Below are positions 1 through 13,500 of a stretch of 64,000 nt of DNA, piece after piece (position 1 is the stretch's first letter; each line of letters starts with the position of its first letter). Position numbers and translations under genes: made by a program. The DNA lies in NCBI GenBank assembly GCA_026874595.1, contig CM049306.1:88117142-88181141 (forward strand), written 5' to 3'. Under the pieces are notes generated by a model that saw only the letters and a list, made by a program, of their open reading frames with translations, did not search any database and had not been told where the DNA came from. This DNA is from Sipunculus nudus. Lineage: Eukaryota > Annelida > Sipuncula > Golfingiida > Sipunculidae.

Positions 1-286
1 TTTAAGTCAAACTTTTCATCTCAATCCTTCCATATTCGACATGTGGTGCATCTGCCAATAGGGGAAGTTTCCTTTTGATTTTGGGGTCACTAGGTCAAAG
101 GTTAAGGTCACAGGGCCCACCCATTCACAAATTATTTTATGGATGATAACTCCAGTTTGGGTAGACAGGTTGGCTTCAAACTGATCACAGGACCAATATT
201 TTGGAAAACCTCATAAACATATATTTACTCAATCACACATCAAAGGAGCTTCTTAACCGTTTTTCAGTGTTTATATTCATTCACAG
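1..286. other. Intron-like repetitive sequence at left edge
   Basis: No gene is supported here. Around 82-115 there is a GGTCA-rich stretch (GGTCACTAGGTCAAAGG, then AAGGTCACAGG), an interspersed motif I associate with molluscan introns and intergenic DNA. The stretch ends in a plausible splice acceptor, a pyrimidine-rich tract followed by CAG at 284-286. Confidence 0.4.
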
Positions 287-496
287 TTTCGAGGCAGTGC
301 CAGAGATGGTAAAGCTCTCACACAATGGCGAGATAATCCCGATCATCCGATTTGTGGAACTCGGCATGAAATTTGATACCTACGATTTCAGAACGAGTAT
401 GCACGAGTATTTGATGATTTTATTGCGAGGCAGCAACAACGGCAGCTGATTTTGCTTAATCCAGACACGCCAATGTTTAATATAAAGGGCTCTTAA
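287..496 (+). pseudogene. Possible exon remnant of a gene entering from the left
   Basis: After the acceptor-like CAG at 284-286, two overlapping plus-strand frames look coding. Frame 287-496 reads FRGSARDGKALTQWRDNP, then a TGA at 374-376, then NEYARVFDDFIARQQQRQ to a TAA at 494-496. The competing frame starts FEAVPEMVKLSHNGEI and stays open to 447-449. I do not recognise either product. The interrupted frame has the more protein-like composition, so a decayed terminal exon is the best guess. It could equally be chance, because no second exon is visible. Confidence 0.22.
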
Positions 497-1265
497 ATTC
501 AAATAACAGAAAAAAGTGTGTGAAATATATTTCATACGTAGATACATCTGATGATGTATATGGGATAGCTTAACCTTGTTCTGGGGTCGATTAGACTTTA
601 CAGTGTGCAAATAATCAATAAACTTCACTGGCTGATTTGATTGCCTCAACATCAGAAAAGTCAGTTTACGTTTGATGTATTTGAAGGTGACTGAACTGCA
701 ATTCAGGAGAAAAATCGGTTGCGTGTTCTCGTAATCATTTAATCGAAAACACCCGTATAAGCACTGCTTAAAGGTGGGGGGGGGGGGGGTTGTCAATTTG
801 TGAGTAGTGCCCAAGCTGTGGGGATGTACATTTGTAAAGATGGTAGCAATATGTAGTTTGCCTGGAAACGCCAGTTGAGAAAAGGACTGACTTCCTACGG
901 TACAGTTTCTTATTTATTTCAGCTATTGCCCATAATCCACGATATTTTTATAACACGGCTTAATATCGTTTTATAGCACTTCATGATGAACATCATTTTG
1001 GAGGCGTCAACAGACACGTTCTTTCTAGCTGCTTTCGTTCAATGTTTATTCCCCCCCCCCCCCCATGGGGGGTTATTCACAAGTTTCCTTCATTGTAGCG
1101 CCATCTGGTGGCGGGAAGGTGAGTTAATCCATTTGTTTACAGCTGAAGGTTTATTCAAAGCTGAACGTTTCTTTGAAAACCTTCAGGCGACAGAACTAAA
1201 GCATCATTGAATATAGCACCATATAAATATTGTCACACAGTTTGACACCGAAGTTAATGGGGGAT
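497..1265. other. Non-coding stretch with homopolymer tracts
   Basis: No supported gene. It holds a poly-G run near 775-790 and a poly-C run near 1051-1065. A near-palindrome at 1098-1116 (GCGCCATCTGGTGGCGGG) resembles the bilaterian CTCF core, but that is only resemblance. Confidence 0.4.
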
Positions 1266-1635
1266 TAAAGGCCAGATACAAGATAATATTCGTCATTAAA
1301 AAAGAACATTTAGGAAAAAAAGTTGGGTTCTCAGGCACTTTTTTCCCAGAAATCCGCCCGCGAGGGCGATTTTTTTTTACCTTTTTTCGTATCTTTATAT
1401 AAAATGTCACATGATCATGGATAAGCATGGAAATAACAGAATTGTTTTGATAAAATGACTACTTAACAAAGGAAATTTGATCAAAATTGTATTATTTTAT
1501 CTTCTTGAAAGAAATGTCCGAGCGCTGGAGCTCAAAATTGGTAAGTTTCTATTGAAAATCAAAATAAAAAGTTTTGGTGTTGGGGTTAAAATTGACGTGC
1601 GCGGTGCCTGAGAACTATAACTTTTTTGGCCTTAC
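1266..1635. mobile_element. Small inverted-repeat (MITE-like) element
   Basis: The two ends are inverted copies. The left side begins TTAAAGGCCAGA and carries GTTCTCAGGCAC ending at 1338. The right side carries GTGCCTGAGAAC (1604-1615) and ends TTGGCCTTACA. Each arm is roughly 50-70 bp and diverged. No open frame lies inside and no clear target-site duplication is visible, so superfamily is not assigned. Confidence 0.4.
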
Positions 1636-3300
1636 ATTTATTTTACTTTCTGGGTTTCCTGGACTTTGTGCCTTTGCGTCTACAGTGGGTTGCCAGTCTG
1701 ACTTGGATAGTTACAATTTTTAGAAAAGTTAAGGGGGGGGGGGGCGATGAGCAGTTGTTTGAAACTGTCTTCAATGGCCTTCACCTTCATCAGTGGGTTT
1801 GATATGATGTAGAAAACTGTTTTCTCTAATATTGACTTCAATGCATGACTAAAATAGTTTGCAAGGTTTTGGTTTAATTATAGTTAATTAGGCCTACGCT
1901 TCATTCCATCATTACAGCCTATTATTTATAATGATCTGCCAATGAGAAAATATTGCCAAAGTTCATTGGCGCCAAAATGGAGAACAGACAAAAACATGCT
2001 GCGGGGCCATATATTACCTCTGAACAATTAGGTTAATGTATTTACACAGATATGTTTCAAAATGTAAATATTGTGCGGGCAGTGAATAAATAATGGTGAA
2101 CTGGCAAATGCGATGAAGGCAATTAGAACGCTTTTATTCTTGTAATCTTCGTGTTAAAATAAAATAAATTGTTAGCTACCCTCCAGCAGTTGTAAACAGA
2201 TAACACCTTTTAAAATGACAAAAGACACAGTCTCATATTACATATCAGGAATATTTTTAGATCATTTGTTCACCCAAAATGATGAATTTGATATACAGTG
2301 AACATATTCGTGCTAAGATATTTGGTCAATATATGTTGCAAGTAAAAAGAGACATTGGTGTGCATGTTTCGGCAAATTCATTTATGTAAAAAAACCAAAC
2401 AATTAATTGTACCGTAGCTTCCGAGTAATATCCATGTTACTGTACACCATAAACGTTTTTTAATACTTACTGGTCCATACCATGAAACAACGAGGTCAAA
2501 ATGTGTTAAAGGAGACTTTACTCCCTTTTGTTAAATAAGCACAGCTAGGGTAACTGTGACTTGAATAGTTAATCAAATGGTCACATTCCTACTTTCACCT
2601 TACCAGAAAAATATAATGCGAAGTCAGACAGGGCGGTCCAAAGTTTGTAAATAATAATTATAATGTCCCAGCTTGGGCTCATTATGAAGCCACACGCTCA
2701 AGTCCCGATCATTGTTCCAAGTCTTTACTTGGGGATTTCCATATGAAGGTTTCCCCCCTGTGCATGACAAGTGAAGATTAACAGAACATAGTCTAAGTAT
2801 ATCCTGGGGCACTACAGAAGGTTTCCATTTCCTTATATTTACATATCCAATATTTAAAGTAAGAGTCACCATTGTGGAAGTAGCTTCCGTCTTGAATAGT
2901 GAGCCATGGTCACTTTACCATATAAGTATGGTGCGGAGTCACTCGGCCATGAAATCCGGTTGCCATGTCGCCAGGGGGAAGTTGTGTTTTTGGGGCACAG
3001 TTTCCCTGATGCAGTCCGGTGATGTTTTAACTTTATATTACCGTATGGATAATAAGAAATAAAGACCTTATGGGTGAGCTACCGGCGTTGCCTCAGGAGT
3101 CGCAGTATTTAGTCGGCGATCAGACTCTCGGAAAACCCAGGTAGGGTATTTTACAATATTTGAGTATTTTATCAGGAATGGGCTTCCTCGATGTGATCAC
3201 CATGGTTACTGCTTTTATTCTAATGATTCGCGCATATAGATATTCGTCTCAATGGAGATACATTTAGATGATACTTAAAGCTCTGTGCGCTTGCGTGTAC
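1636..3300. other. Intergenic, no supported gene
   Basis: AT-rich DNA with a poly-G run near 1733-1744. A minus-strand open frame at 2624-2872 (82 codons) has a plausible composition but no partner exon, no known motif and no homologue I recognise. Nothing else is supported. Confidence 0.4.
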
Positions 3301-3365
<65 letters not shown>

Positions 3366-3401
3366 CCCCCCCCTCCCTCTCTCCCTCTCTCTCTCTCTCT
3401 C
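3301..3401. repeat. (CTGT)n-(CT)n compound microsatellite
   Basis: About six CTGT/GTCT units run directly into a long CT tract, then a C-rich interruption and more CT. Open frames across it are artefacts (Leu-Ser repeats). Confidence 0.9.
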
Positions 3402-6400
3402 CGAATGTATATAGGGTTACACGTGTTTCGCTGCTTTAATGACAGATTCAGTCATAAGTTGCTATACATATAGGTATCGATGGTTGGCCAGATAAATGGA
3501 TAAATGTCACCACTGTCTTGCTTTACGGCCATATGTATATTTACTGTGTCAATAAAAAAAACTGTCATGTGCAAATATTCATTTCAGTTCGTATCATACC
3601 GTATATTTTATAACACATGCGGGCCGTACATGTGATTTTTTTCAACTATACAGGTACATATTTTAGCATATATACTAGTACTTCCATATGTGTGTATATG
3701 TTCATAAATACGCGTGTCGCCATTTTGTCGGCTATGATTCGGCATTTGTATATATGTATGTATGTATATGCATGTGTATGTATTACCATTTGGTCTTCGT
3801 CGATTTGTGCATAAGTGTGTATGTTTGTTGTTGAAATGTATATGGAAAGCTGCAGTAACGTCATATGTGAATATATATAAGTAAGTATTTGGCTGATAAT
3901 GGTTCCATACACATGCATATTCAATTTATATATAAATATTTATATGTGTGTGCATGTATGCTATAGCATTTTGTTGTATTGTCCCTTATATGCACGTGTG
4001 TACAATTATTTATGTGCATGTGTTTGAAACAGGCGATGGGTGAATATGCCCATGTAAACATGCACAATAATTCTGTCAAGGTTCTATATGCATTTATGTT
4101 TGTACATATATGCAATCTACTTGATTTAAATGTCGGAGCTAGATCTACATTCATCAGAAGGTGACAGGCAGGTATCCGCGCTGATTGGCTGGCTGATCAC
4201 GGTAATGTAACACGGACCTTGTTAACTCTAGCGAGTCCCAGCTAGTCTATTCCTTATCGCCTGAGTATAAGTGCTAATTAAGTACCTGCAAGATGAACAA
4301 GGGTCACGGATTCCGATCCGCTATAGCATCAATAATGATTATTTTAATTGAGGTCTGGGCAATTAAATTAATATTGATGTATACTTGAATGTCGCAAACA
4401 ATTTAAAACTGTAAATTTTAGATGCTGATAACGTTGTAGATACCCATATGATTAATCAGTATAGTTTTGCTTTTTAGTTCATTAATCAATTCCTAACTTG
4501 CATCCTGGTTTATTTCATTGTAAATACAACACATAATTTGATATTTTAAATAAGCCTAATTATAATTATGCAGTAACTTACTTTTTATGACTAACAGTAA
4601 CTGACCTAATTATACCTTGACCACTTGAGAGAGAGATTTTATGATTTTCATTATTTACATTTTTGCATATTTGGAGGTCATATATTATCTCCACGGGGCA
4701 AACAGCCTCTTCTTATTGAAAGAGAGAGGACCGGGTTCCAATGACTGGTGCAAGGGTCAGCCACCATGCATTTAAACGGGTCCGGAACCCTCCCCCTCCT
4801 TTCAGCCTACGCAACCTTTTTTAAGGCTTTCGGGCCAATTCTTGTGGGCTGGACCCCCCCCCCCCCCGGACTTTGGGACCTTTTTTAAGGTTTCGTCATT
4901 AGTCTGGGTCTGACCATTCCTTTTCCTAAATCCCTGAATGGACTTCCATGCACCTCTTGGTGGAAAATTTTGCGTCCTGTTTGTAAACATAAGATTAGAC
5001 ATACTGGTCCTTTGTAGCGGGTTTAAACCTCAGAAAGGCGAGAACCATTGCTGTCAACAGGACCGGGAAACATACATAATAAAAAAAACTTAATCTGCAG
5101 GTCTTAAATGTTGGTTGTGCGGGAATTATGTTCATCTTTGGACAAGCCCAGCGAGCGTTAAATGGGGGATTCACCCGATTAAACAGATAGTTGTATCCTT
5201 TAGGTAAACATTTGAACCTTTCTAAGCCAAGGATCTGAGTTTGGTTGAATCCTCGGGCACGTCTGTTTTTCACTTACTAATTATTTACCATCACGTGTCC
5301 AAACAAGCTTAAGCCCGCTGGGGCGTGAGCTATGTAAGTCATACCGAGTGGTGTTAAATTGGTGATCTATTCATTACTATTGACACGGCGTACTCTGAAT
5401 TGACACATCTAGTTTTGGGATCAATCGATCGAGTGACTGAAAGGGACCCTTATAGGAATAGCGGGTCCCGACCAGCGAATTGGGGTCTAATGAGCCACAC
5501 AAAAGAGTCTGGTGAATAGTTAGCAGGCGAGAATGTGTTTTCCATAGCGATCGCTATTTGTTGACGCCTGACGGGAGTTGTCAAGTGCGTCACCCTCGGA
5601 TTTCTCCCACATTAATAGAAAACTATCCTAAGAACATTTAACATATACACGGAGAACGAAACATTACTGGAGTATGGACATTTTACCTGATTGGCACATC
5701 AGTTGAAAACACGAATGAAGACGAAAGCTAGCCCCGTTTGAGCGACAAGTCGGTTTTTCTGTCATGCATGAAACTGCCAACCTGTCAAGTCGGACCCCTG
5801 GAGTAAAGCTGAAAGCCGATTAAAGGATTAATACTTTGGCACATGGTGCATTATTATAGACTGAAATGTGATGTTCATGACAGGTTTAAACCACGTGGGC
5901 AGAATAACATCAATACATGGAAGTTTAACGAACTCGTGAGAATCCTTGGATGTTAATGACTGCTTATAGTACCCGTGTACCTACTTTACACTGAACGGAT
6001 GCGGAAATTTGTTATGTTGCATAGATAATAGATCCTGCCATGCAGCATTCATTTGGGAGACCCCTGCACACTCGGGGAGGGAGGTCTGTGGTGTCAGCAG
6101 GACCAGTACTAAAGTCAACTCACCTTCCCATAATCCCCTCTCCTCCCTCGTCTTCTTCAACACAGCTCAGGTAAATAGACTTTTACAAAGTTTTTGTTGA
6201 TTGTTCCACTGGTCAGATATACCTTTGATAATGCAACAGGTACGACTTAAGTGTTGGTTGTTTATTCTTCTTTTCGAAAAAAAAAGACTATGTCACACAC
6301 ATAAACTCCTTCAGAAAGGAAACAATCTGTCTAGAAATGAAAATGGTATCGTAACGTCAGGAGGCTGCAAAAGAATAGCTTTATTTAATTTACTTAAAAA

Positions 6401-6776
6401 ATATTGTTGAAAATGTAGACTGTAAATTCAATCAGTCAACAAATGATTAATTATTTGTATATTTTTCTTTGTCAATTTATTTTAAACATATAAAATCAGA
6501 TCAGGAAACAGAGCCCCATGGTAAAAGATTATACAGTTTCCATGTACGTACACAAAGAAAATGAGCAAAACAGGAGCATAGTTAATAGCATGTTGTAAAC
6601 CATTTATCTGTTTCATTGTTTCTTATATACATGTATCAAATAGTGTTTTGAATATAAAAACGCAGATAAACTTGGAATTGGGTTTCTCGAATCAGTACAA
6701 CAGCTAAACCCTACCCTTTCGTGTGAGCATGCGTATTGTTCGTTTCCCGTTTCCAATTGACTGAATATGTATGTGT

Positions 6777-6778
<2 letters not shown>
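3402..6778. other. Intergenic, low-complexity TG/TA-rich then unique sequence
   Basis: 3.6-4.1 kb is a TATG/TGTA-rich stretch giving overlapping spurious frames on both strands. 4.85-4.87 kb holds a poly-C tract. A GC-richer patch at 6.0-6.17 kb ends in a donor-like CAGGTAAAT, but no reading frame or partner exon supports an exon. No gene is called. Confidence 0.4.

Positions 6779-6829
<51 letters not shown>
6779..6829. repeat. (AT)n microsatellite
   Basis: Uninterrupted TA dinucleotides of about 50 bp. Confidence 0.95.
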
Positions 6830-6831
<2 letters not shown>

Positions 6832-6832
<1 letters not shown>

Positions 6833-6902
6833 CCCTGTATAAGGGTTGTGTTCTGTAAAGCGCGGCTCAAAGCTTTGCAGAAACCCTTACCAGCGGGATG
6901 CA
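6832..6902. other. Imperfect hairpin next to (AT)n
   Basis: TAAGGGTT + GTG bulge + TTCTGTAAAGC pairs with GCTTTGCAGAA + AACCCTTA around a loop of about 10 nt. The stem can be extended outwards by a weaker CCCTG/CAGCGGG pairing. It could be a foldback repeat or a small structured RNA; no expression evidence is available. Confidence 0.35.
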
Positions 6903-7259
6903 CTGTGTATATGTATGACCCCTTAGTATATACCTGCAAAGAAAATAAGCAACATATGCACATGCGTTGTTACATTCTGCAAATACCTATTTATCACAAT
7001 ACTCCCATGCACACCTCATGCTTTATAATTCACAGTATAACACTTAACTAACGATGTACTCACATATGCGTTTAGCGATTTAAGCAAAAAATGTATGCAA
7101 ACAAATTACTTGAACCTAAGTCTGCAATTGGCCACTTCATATTTTGCATGACCATAGCTACTTTAAACAAAGAAACAACGATTTTGTATAACTGCACCTT
7201 TTTGAAGTTCTACCAAATGAAGTTCAGCTAATATTAAGTTTTAACGTTGTGACGTTTAA

Positions 7260-7263
<4 letters not shown>

Positions 7264-7321
<58 letters not shown>
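7264..7321. repeat. (AT)n microsatellite
   Basis: Pure TA dinucleotide array of about 58 bp; predicted Ile-Tyr peptides across it are artefacts. Confidence 0.95.
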
Positions 7322-7323
<2 letters not shown>

Positions 7324-8192
7324 CAAATGTAATGAAGGAACTCTAAATTATTAGGGTATAGCATGCATGCCAGGAAGTACGACTCGATGTTACTGTCATA
7401 ATGACGATTCATCAAGTACAAAAGATTGATTCATTTAATATTCTTGTAACTTCGTCGGGTATTGTGTCAAAGCACTTCAATTCTCAGTGAAACTACTACT
7501 CCTTACACCTCGTATTAAGGACGGTATGTTCGTATCATATCGTCTAGTGGATTTCAAAGGACGGATTAAAGCTGTAGAATTATGTTTAGCATAGACCATG
7601 TTAAAAATGTCTACCAGAAATGTATTTTTTTTTATCTAATATCATTATTCCTGCAACGGCATTGTTGATTCAAGAATAACCATGAATGGGGCTATCAGGA
7701 GTATTACCTCATACATTATAATGTCTCAGTCTGTTTCGGTGCCCAAAAAGTCACATTTGTTAACTCTTCCAGGCTTCGTTCATTTTTCTGTCATCTTTTG
7801 AATGGTACATAAAATGGGTGCAATACCTGTGTGAGAGACAGGTGTACAAACGGAGACCTGTGGATCTGGGTCTTCCCCGAAATGAATCCAACTGTTATAT
7901 GCCTATAAAGTCCTAATCAAATCTGAATTTAATTGGACCCACCTTTAATACTTGAATTTTGCATATGATATCAACGTTAAATAGTAGATGTTCAATGGAA
8001 GCACGTCTCCTTGTTGGCGCCAAGAGGACGATTAATTAGCCACAGTTGATTGATCCTTCCAACTTGAACAGGAATTGAATCAAGGCACTTCAGTTCTCAG
8101 TGACACGTGTACTATCCGTATGTCTGATATAAAGTGCGATAGGGGCTTACTGTATAATCAATGGATTTTTAAAGGGTGAATTTAACATGCTT

Positions 8193-8195
<3 letters not shown>

Positions 8196-8280
<85 letters not shown>
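8196..8280. repeat. (AT)n microsatellite
   Basis: Pure TA array of about 85 bp, the longest in the window. Confidence 0.95.
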
Positions 8281-8283
<3 letters not shown>

Positions 8284-10578
8284 AGTTCCCTATCAAAATA
8301 AGTAAACTCTTCCCGTCCTTAATTCTCGTGGACCTATTTAATAGTACCAAATTCCTCCTCCAGATGTCTGCACGACTGACAATGCTGAGCGACAGGTATA
8401 CAAAACCGTGCAAAATATATATCTTTTAATTATGGACAATCCAAAATAAAATAACCCCTTGTACATAATTGTATCTAATTGATTCTTTATAAAACTGTAA
8501 TTGGCTTCATTACGAACTTGTTATAATGAGTACAACCCGGATGAAGTCCACCTAACTGAACATTAATTAATTATAAACCCTCCTGGATGGTAGAACACTG
8601 TCACTAGCAAAAGAAATATCAATATAACGCTAAACAGAACATTGGGAAAGAATGTCAGAATGTTTGAATGAATGATGTTATCTGCTTTTATTAATATATT
8701 GCAATAAAATAAAATAAATACCGAAAATGAAATATCATAACCCTCGAGCGACTGCCCGCACATAGGTCAGGGCTGTACTAAGCCTCGCCCGGGGTTCATT
8801 ACCATGTGCATTGAAGTTCGTCCACCTTATTTTGGCCTTCATTCATGCTTAGTTGCCATTGGATACAAGTGTTGGCACTATTGACTTTGTGCATTAATAT
8901 AGTATAGAGGGAAAGTAGACATGGCTACTTAAGAAAATATTGTTACATGCCATTGTACTGTATTACCTGAGGGCGTTAAAGAGTGTAGCACCCTATGGGT
9001 AGTTGTTTACTAACATGTATAATCTGATTCGCAGCCTGTGTGCGGGGATTAGACTTAGGTTGTTCTACAGTCAGCTCAGATTCGGGCTCATACTCTTGTT
9101 TAACCATGTTCGGGCTGTGATTTATAAAAAAAATTGCTTCCATTTTTTCATAGATATATCTTACCAAAGAGGTTTTCCCCTCCGTGATCTTACCTACTGT
9201 GTGTATAGTATTATAGACCACTGAACCGTAATATGTTATAAATTCTGTATTTTTGTCTGTTTAGACAGGCAAGAGCTGTACTTGCCTAAATAAACTCTTT
9301 ATAAGCTGTTAGGTTTTGTTTTAGCTTTAATTTTGCTGTATTAAATATTAAGGAGTGTTCATTAATGAATGTTGATATAAAATGTACCAACATGTATGTA
9401 AAGTTCTTTAGTAACATCGGTGGATCTTTGTTCGTGACATTGGCAACGTATATGATGTTTGTTATTATTTAAATATTAGTCGATAGGGGATCTTATGAAA
9501 ACCAACGAATAAAAAAAATTAGGGATTTAAGCGAAGATTCATTATGTATGAAATGCGGAATGCGTATAGACAGTTTACAGGCACGCAACATGTCTCTTTT
9601 CATCTGTGTCGTTACGCGATACCTTACGATTTGTTTGCCGGGTATCCGCATTCCGCGTGCATTATCCGCGTTCCGTACACAAGGAATCTTAGCTTTCAAC
9701 TGCAAGGTAACGTGAAATGTTTATTTTTGATAAACAAATAATATAGAATTAAGTGATATATACTCATAAGCTTATGATGTTCTAAATATTTAACTATTTC
9801 CCCGACCTTTATATTAACACAAAGCAGTTTAATGTTTATTTTCATTTTTAAGTGGGATTTATATTTGCTTACATCTTTACTTTGGTACTTATACTAAAAT
9901 GAACTTGAGTATAGTTTTCTAATTAAAAAAGTATATCTTACCGTTGGAATAAAAAGAATCCGATGCGTGGATGTAGTGAACATAAGACATCCAGCTAAAA
10001 GCCGACCGGGCAGCTATAGTACTGCACCTTTATTGATCTGACATTGGCCTGACTAGTTCTACGTCCGAGGATTCACTTACAATTTGGGGCTTTGCTGACA
10101 CGCTGAATTTAGCTTTCTGTTATTACTTGTCAGCGTGTTTGTTTACCTGAGATAGCCGTTAAGAAACGAAAACACCTGTGTTGCTGAAAGCCGTTCCTTA
10201 CCTCGCAGACCTGGATTCCCGGGTCAACTATTATGATGATAATGGATGTTTATTTTGCAGGACCTAGCACCTATTATCATGTTAACGTGATTACGATTTT
10301 GTAGCGGCTACTCGATATAATTAGTAATATTGGGATTTATTAATTGTCGTCTCTACGAATCATTCTCGTTACCAAAGCCACAAACAAAGCTTTGGAAGAA
10401 ATGCGAAATCTGTGATTCATCTAAATATGCCACTCATTCACGTCGCCATAAGATATGAAAATTTCGGTACACCGGTGGTTACACATTTCCACATGGGACA
10501 AACCACGTGGTTCCCATGAATTCGTATACCTACAATTGCAGTTCAGTTTTGTGATTGTCGCTTATAAGTGGTCAAATC
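8281..10578. other. Intergenic and 5' flank of the large gene
   Basis: No supported gene. 9.55-9.68 kb holds two loosely inverted ATGCGGAATGCG / CGCATTCCGCG motifs. The last ~60 bp before 10579 are the presumed 5' untranslated region; an acceptor-like TTGCAG near 10535-10540 leaves room for an upstream non-coding exon that I cannot locate. Confidence 0.35.
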
Positions 10579-13500
10579 ATGGCTGTTCGCCTGTGGAGAG
10601 AAACTGTACAGCCCCCAAAGCTGCCTAGGTGCCGTTCTGATATAACGGAAAACAATGGCGTCAGATACACGTATATATACGATTATCCAGAACCTGCCCG
10701 GCTGAACACGGCTAAATCTTCACCCGATTTTCACGGGCGACAGAGTAGACCCCGGCAAGGTGGATTCATTGATCAGGAATCAATATATAATTGTTTACTC
10801 AGGTCGGTTAATATGTTCCATTAATATGTTTTTTATAAGTATATAAATTCGGTAAAATATGTTTTCGAAATTTGGGCCATATATGGCGAAAACCTGGTTT
10901 GGTATGTATGTGGCAGCGGAAGTCTGTGTACGTATAGCAATATTTCATAAGCAATGTCTGCACAAACTCTGGGCCTATATTTTAGGGGACTGATTCAAGA
11001 ATATAGTTCGTCATAGAGTGGAGTCTGTTATAGACAGTTGATCTTAAAATAAGGTGTCTAGTTATATGTGGTTAGGTGCAGGTTATTATAAACAAGCACT
11101 CTTCTGCATCAATTTAAGAAATCTACTATAAATGTGGAAGTTTGTAACATTTGTTTTAAATGCACATTGCATTTACAATAGATGTAAATTTTCTTCTTTT
11201 CCAGAAACAAAGAACAGAAAACTCGGATAACAGATGAGAATCTCCCTCCTGCTCAATCTGGTAACGGAGGTTTGGTTGGAAATGACAATTACACCAGCTA
11301 CAAGCCGGCCGGGCACCAGTACAAGGTTCAAAAAGGGAATAGGGCCTACCACTCGTTACCGAACAGTAGCACGGAAAAAGGTTAGTTAGATGTTTGTAAA
11401 TAGTCAGTTCTGCAGTTTTCGTCCGTTTCCTGACACGTAATACAGAAACGTTGTGAGAGACCAGAGTGTATTAAGATTATACTTTTATCAATATAAAATC
11501 AGCAACATGCAGGAATTAATATAATCCCATAAATTTCACATCAAGCAAAAACTTTAAGACATATCGTTTACGCATAGGTTCGAAAATTATACATTATAAG
11601 TAGAGCTTTTTCACTATACGATGCGTATCGCGATACTCTACCTGATACGATACATTTATTATATAATGTAATTAAGATAGTAATTAAGAATTTTTGTCCC
11701 ACCGCTCCGCGGATGCGGGGGACATTGTTTTGGGTTTGTCTGTCTGTCCGTCTGTCTCTCTGTCCGTCCGTCAGGTTTCGTTTCTGTGCGATAACTTTCC
11801 TAAATATTATCCGATTTCATTCAAATTTGGGTCAGTGATTGCTCTCATGCATACCTTGGTTGGGATTGGTTTTGGGGTGTCTGGCTTCTGTCTGTCTGTC
11901 ACTTTGTCTGTCTGTCTGTCTGTCAGGTTTTCGTTTCCGTGCGATAACTTTCCTAAATATAATCCGATTTCATTCAGATTTTGGTCAGTGATTGTTCTCA
12001 TGCATACTCTGGTTGGGATTTGTTTTGGAGTGTCTGGCTTTTCTCTGTCCGTCTGTCAGGTTTTCGTTTCCCTGCTATAACTTTCCTAAATATTATCCAA
12101 TGTCATTCAAATTTTGGTCAGTGATTGCTCTTATGCTTACCTTGGTTTGGATTTGTTTTGAATTGTCTGGCTTATGTCCGTCGGTCTGTCTGTCACTCTG
12201 TCAGGTTTTTGTTTCCGTGGGATAACTTTCCTAAATATTATCCGATTTCATTCAAATTTTGGTCAGTGATTGCTCTCATGCATACCCTGGTTGGGATTTG
12301 TTTTTGAGTGTCTGGCTTCTGTCTGTCTGTCTGTCACTCTGTCTGTCCGTCCTTTATCAAGCATGAAAAACAAGATCCCAAAGCGGGGACATAAATTCCA
12401 CGATTTGTTTATTCCTTGTATGTACTAGAAATGTAAGTAAGCTTACACTTATAAAACTTATTTCATAACCCTTTATTTTATTATTATTCCAATAATTAAC
12501 TAATTCCATCTCGTTCCGTACCAAAGATGCCTCTTTTCGTACCTAAGGTGTCTCATATTGCGTTGAAGGACTGTTTCTGTCACACGTAATGTAATCAAAT
12601 ATTGTCAACGTAGGGGACCAGACGATACCAATACGATATATGATTTTGTATCGCGATGTATCGGTGACTCGGTGAATCCCTAAAGACCTAATTATAAGTC
12701 ATTTATATATGAGACATTCGTTTGGCCCAAAGTTTACGCGATAGGACATGATATGATATTAACACGATTTACATGACGGGCAACCCTTTCACATTACGGT
12801 CGTAGATATAAGAGTTCGTTACTACTGTCTTCATCAGCAAGCTCTTAATTAACGGATGAACAAAACTGATGTGCTATGTTGTGTCCTGTCTTTCTTGTAG
12901 TCGCCGATGACGAACCTAGTCGCTCACGGTCTGCTCCATGGCGGAAGAGACAGAGAGATAAATCCCCGCAGAGGCTGCCGAAGATCAACACTCTGGTCAA
13001 GGGAAAGTATGACCAGGACGGAAACAAAGGGGACAAGAAAGGTAACGGGAATTTTATGAGTTTCATATTAGTTATAAGGTTAGAAGTTGTTTTACCTATA
13101 GCTTGGCATTCATGGCGCTATACAAAGCGTAAAGTAGTTTCCGACGTAAAAAGTACAGTTCACACCTAATCTTCTCTAGCCCATGTTCCATGTTCCATCC
13201 CTCATGCCAAAGGACCAACCATCCAACCAACCAGCCAGCTAAACAACAAACAAAAAAAACCGAACACTGTTTAAAAAATAACCTCTTTGGCGGAGATGAC
13301 AAAGTGCATGGTACAGTCACGAATGAACATATCAGGAAAGTCAGTTTATAGAATTCTAATATTACGTTATACATATCATATTCATTTATTATTTAAGTAA
13401 CCAGCACACATATTTTCTTCCATTATTTACAGAAGTCAATCGTAGAGCTAACCATGAAATTCCTAGCATATAGCTCATGCACCTGTATAAAGTCTTTCTG

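Noticed and set aside
2624-3062. Pair of adjacent opposite-strand frames
   Set aside because: Neither shows a recognisable domain, and splice signals around them are weak.
6613-8429. Frames with long Ile-Tyr runs
   Set aside because: These are translations of (AT)n arrays on both strands.
11694-12307. Several overlapping plus-strand frames rich in LSVC
   Set aside because: They are translations of the intronic tandem repeat and GTCTGTC microsatellite and shift frame from unit to unit.
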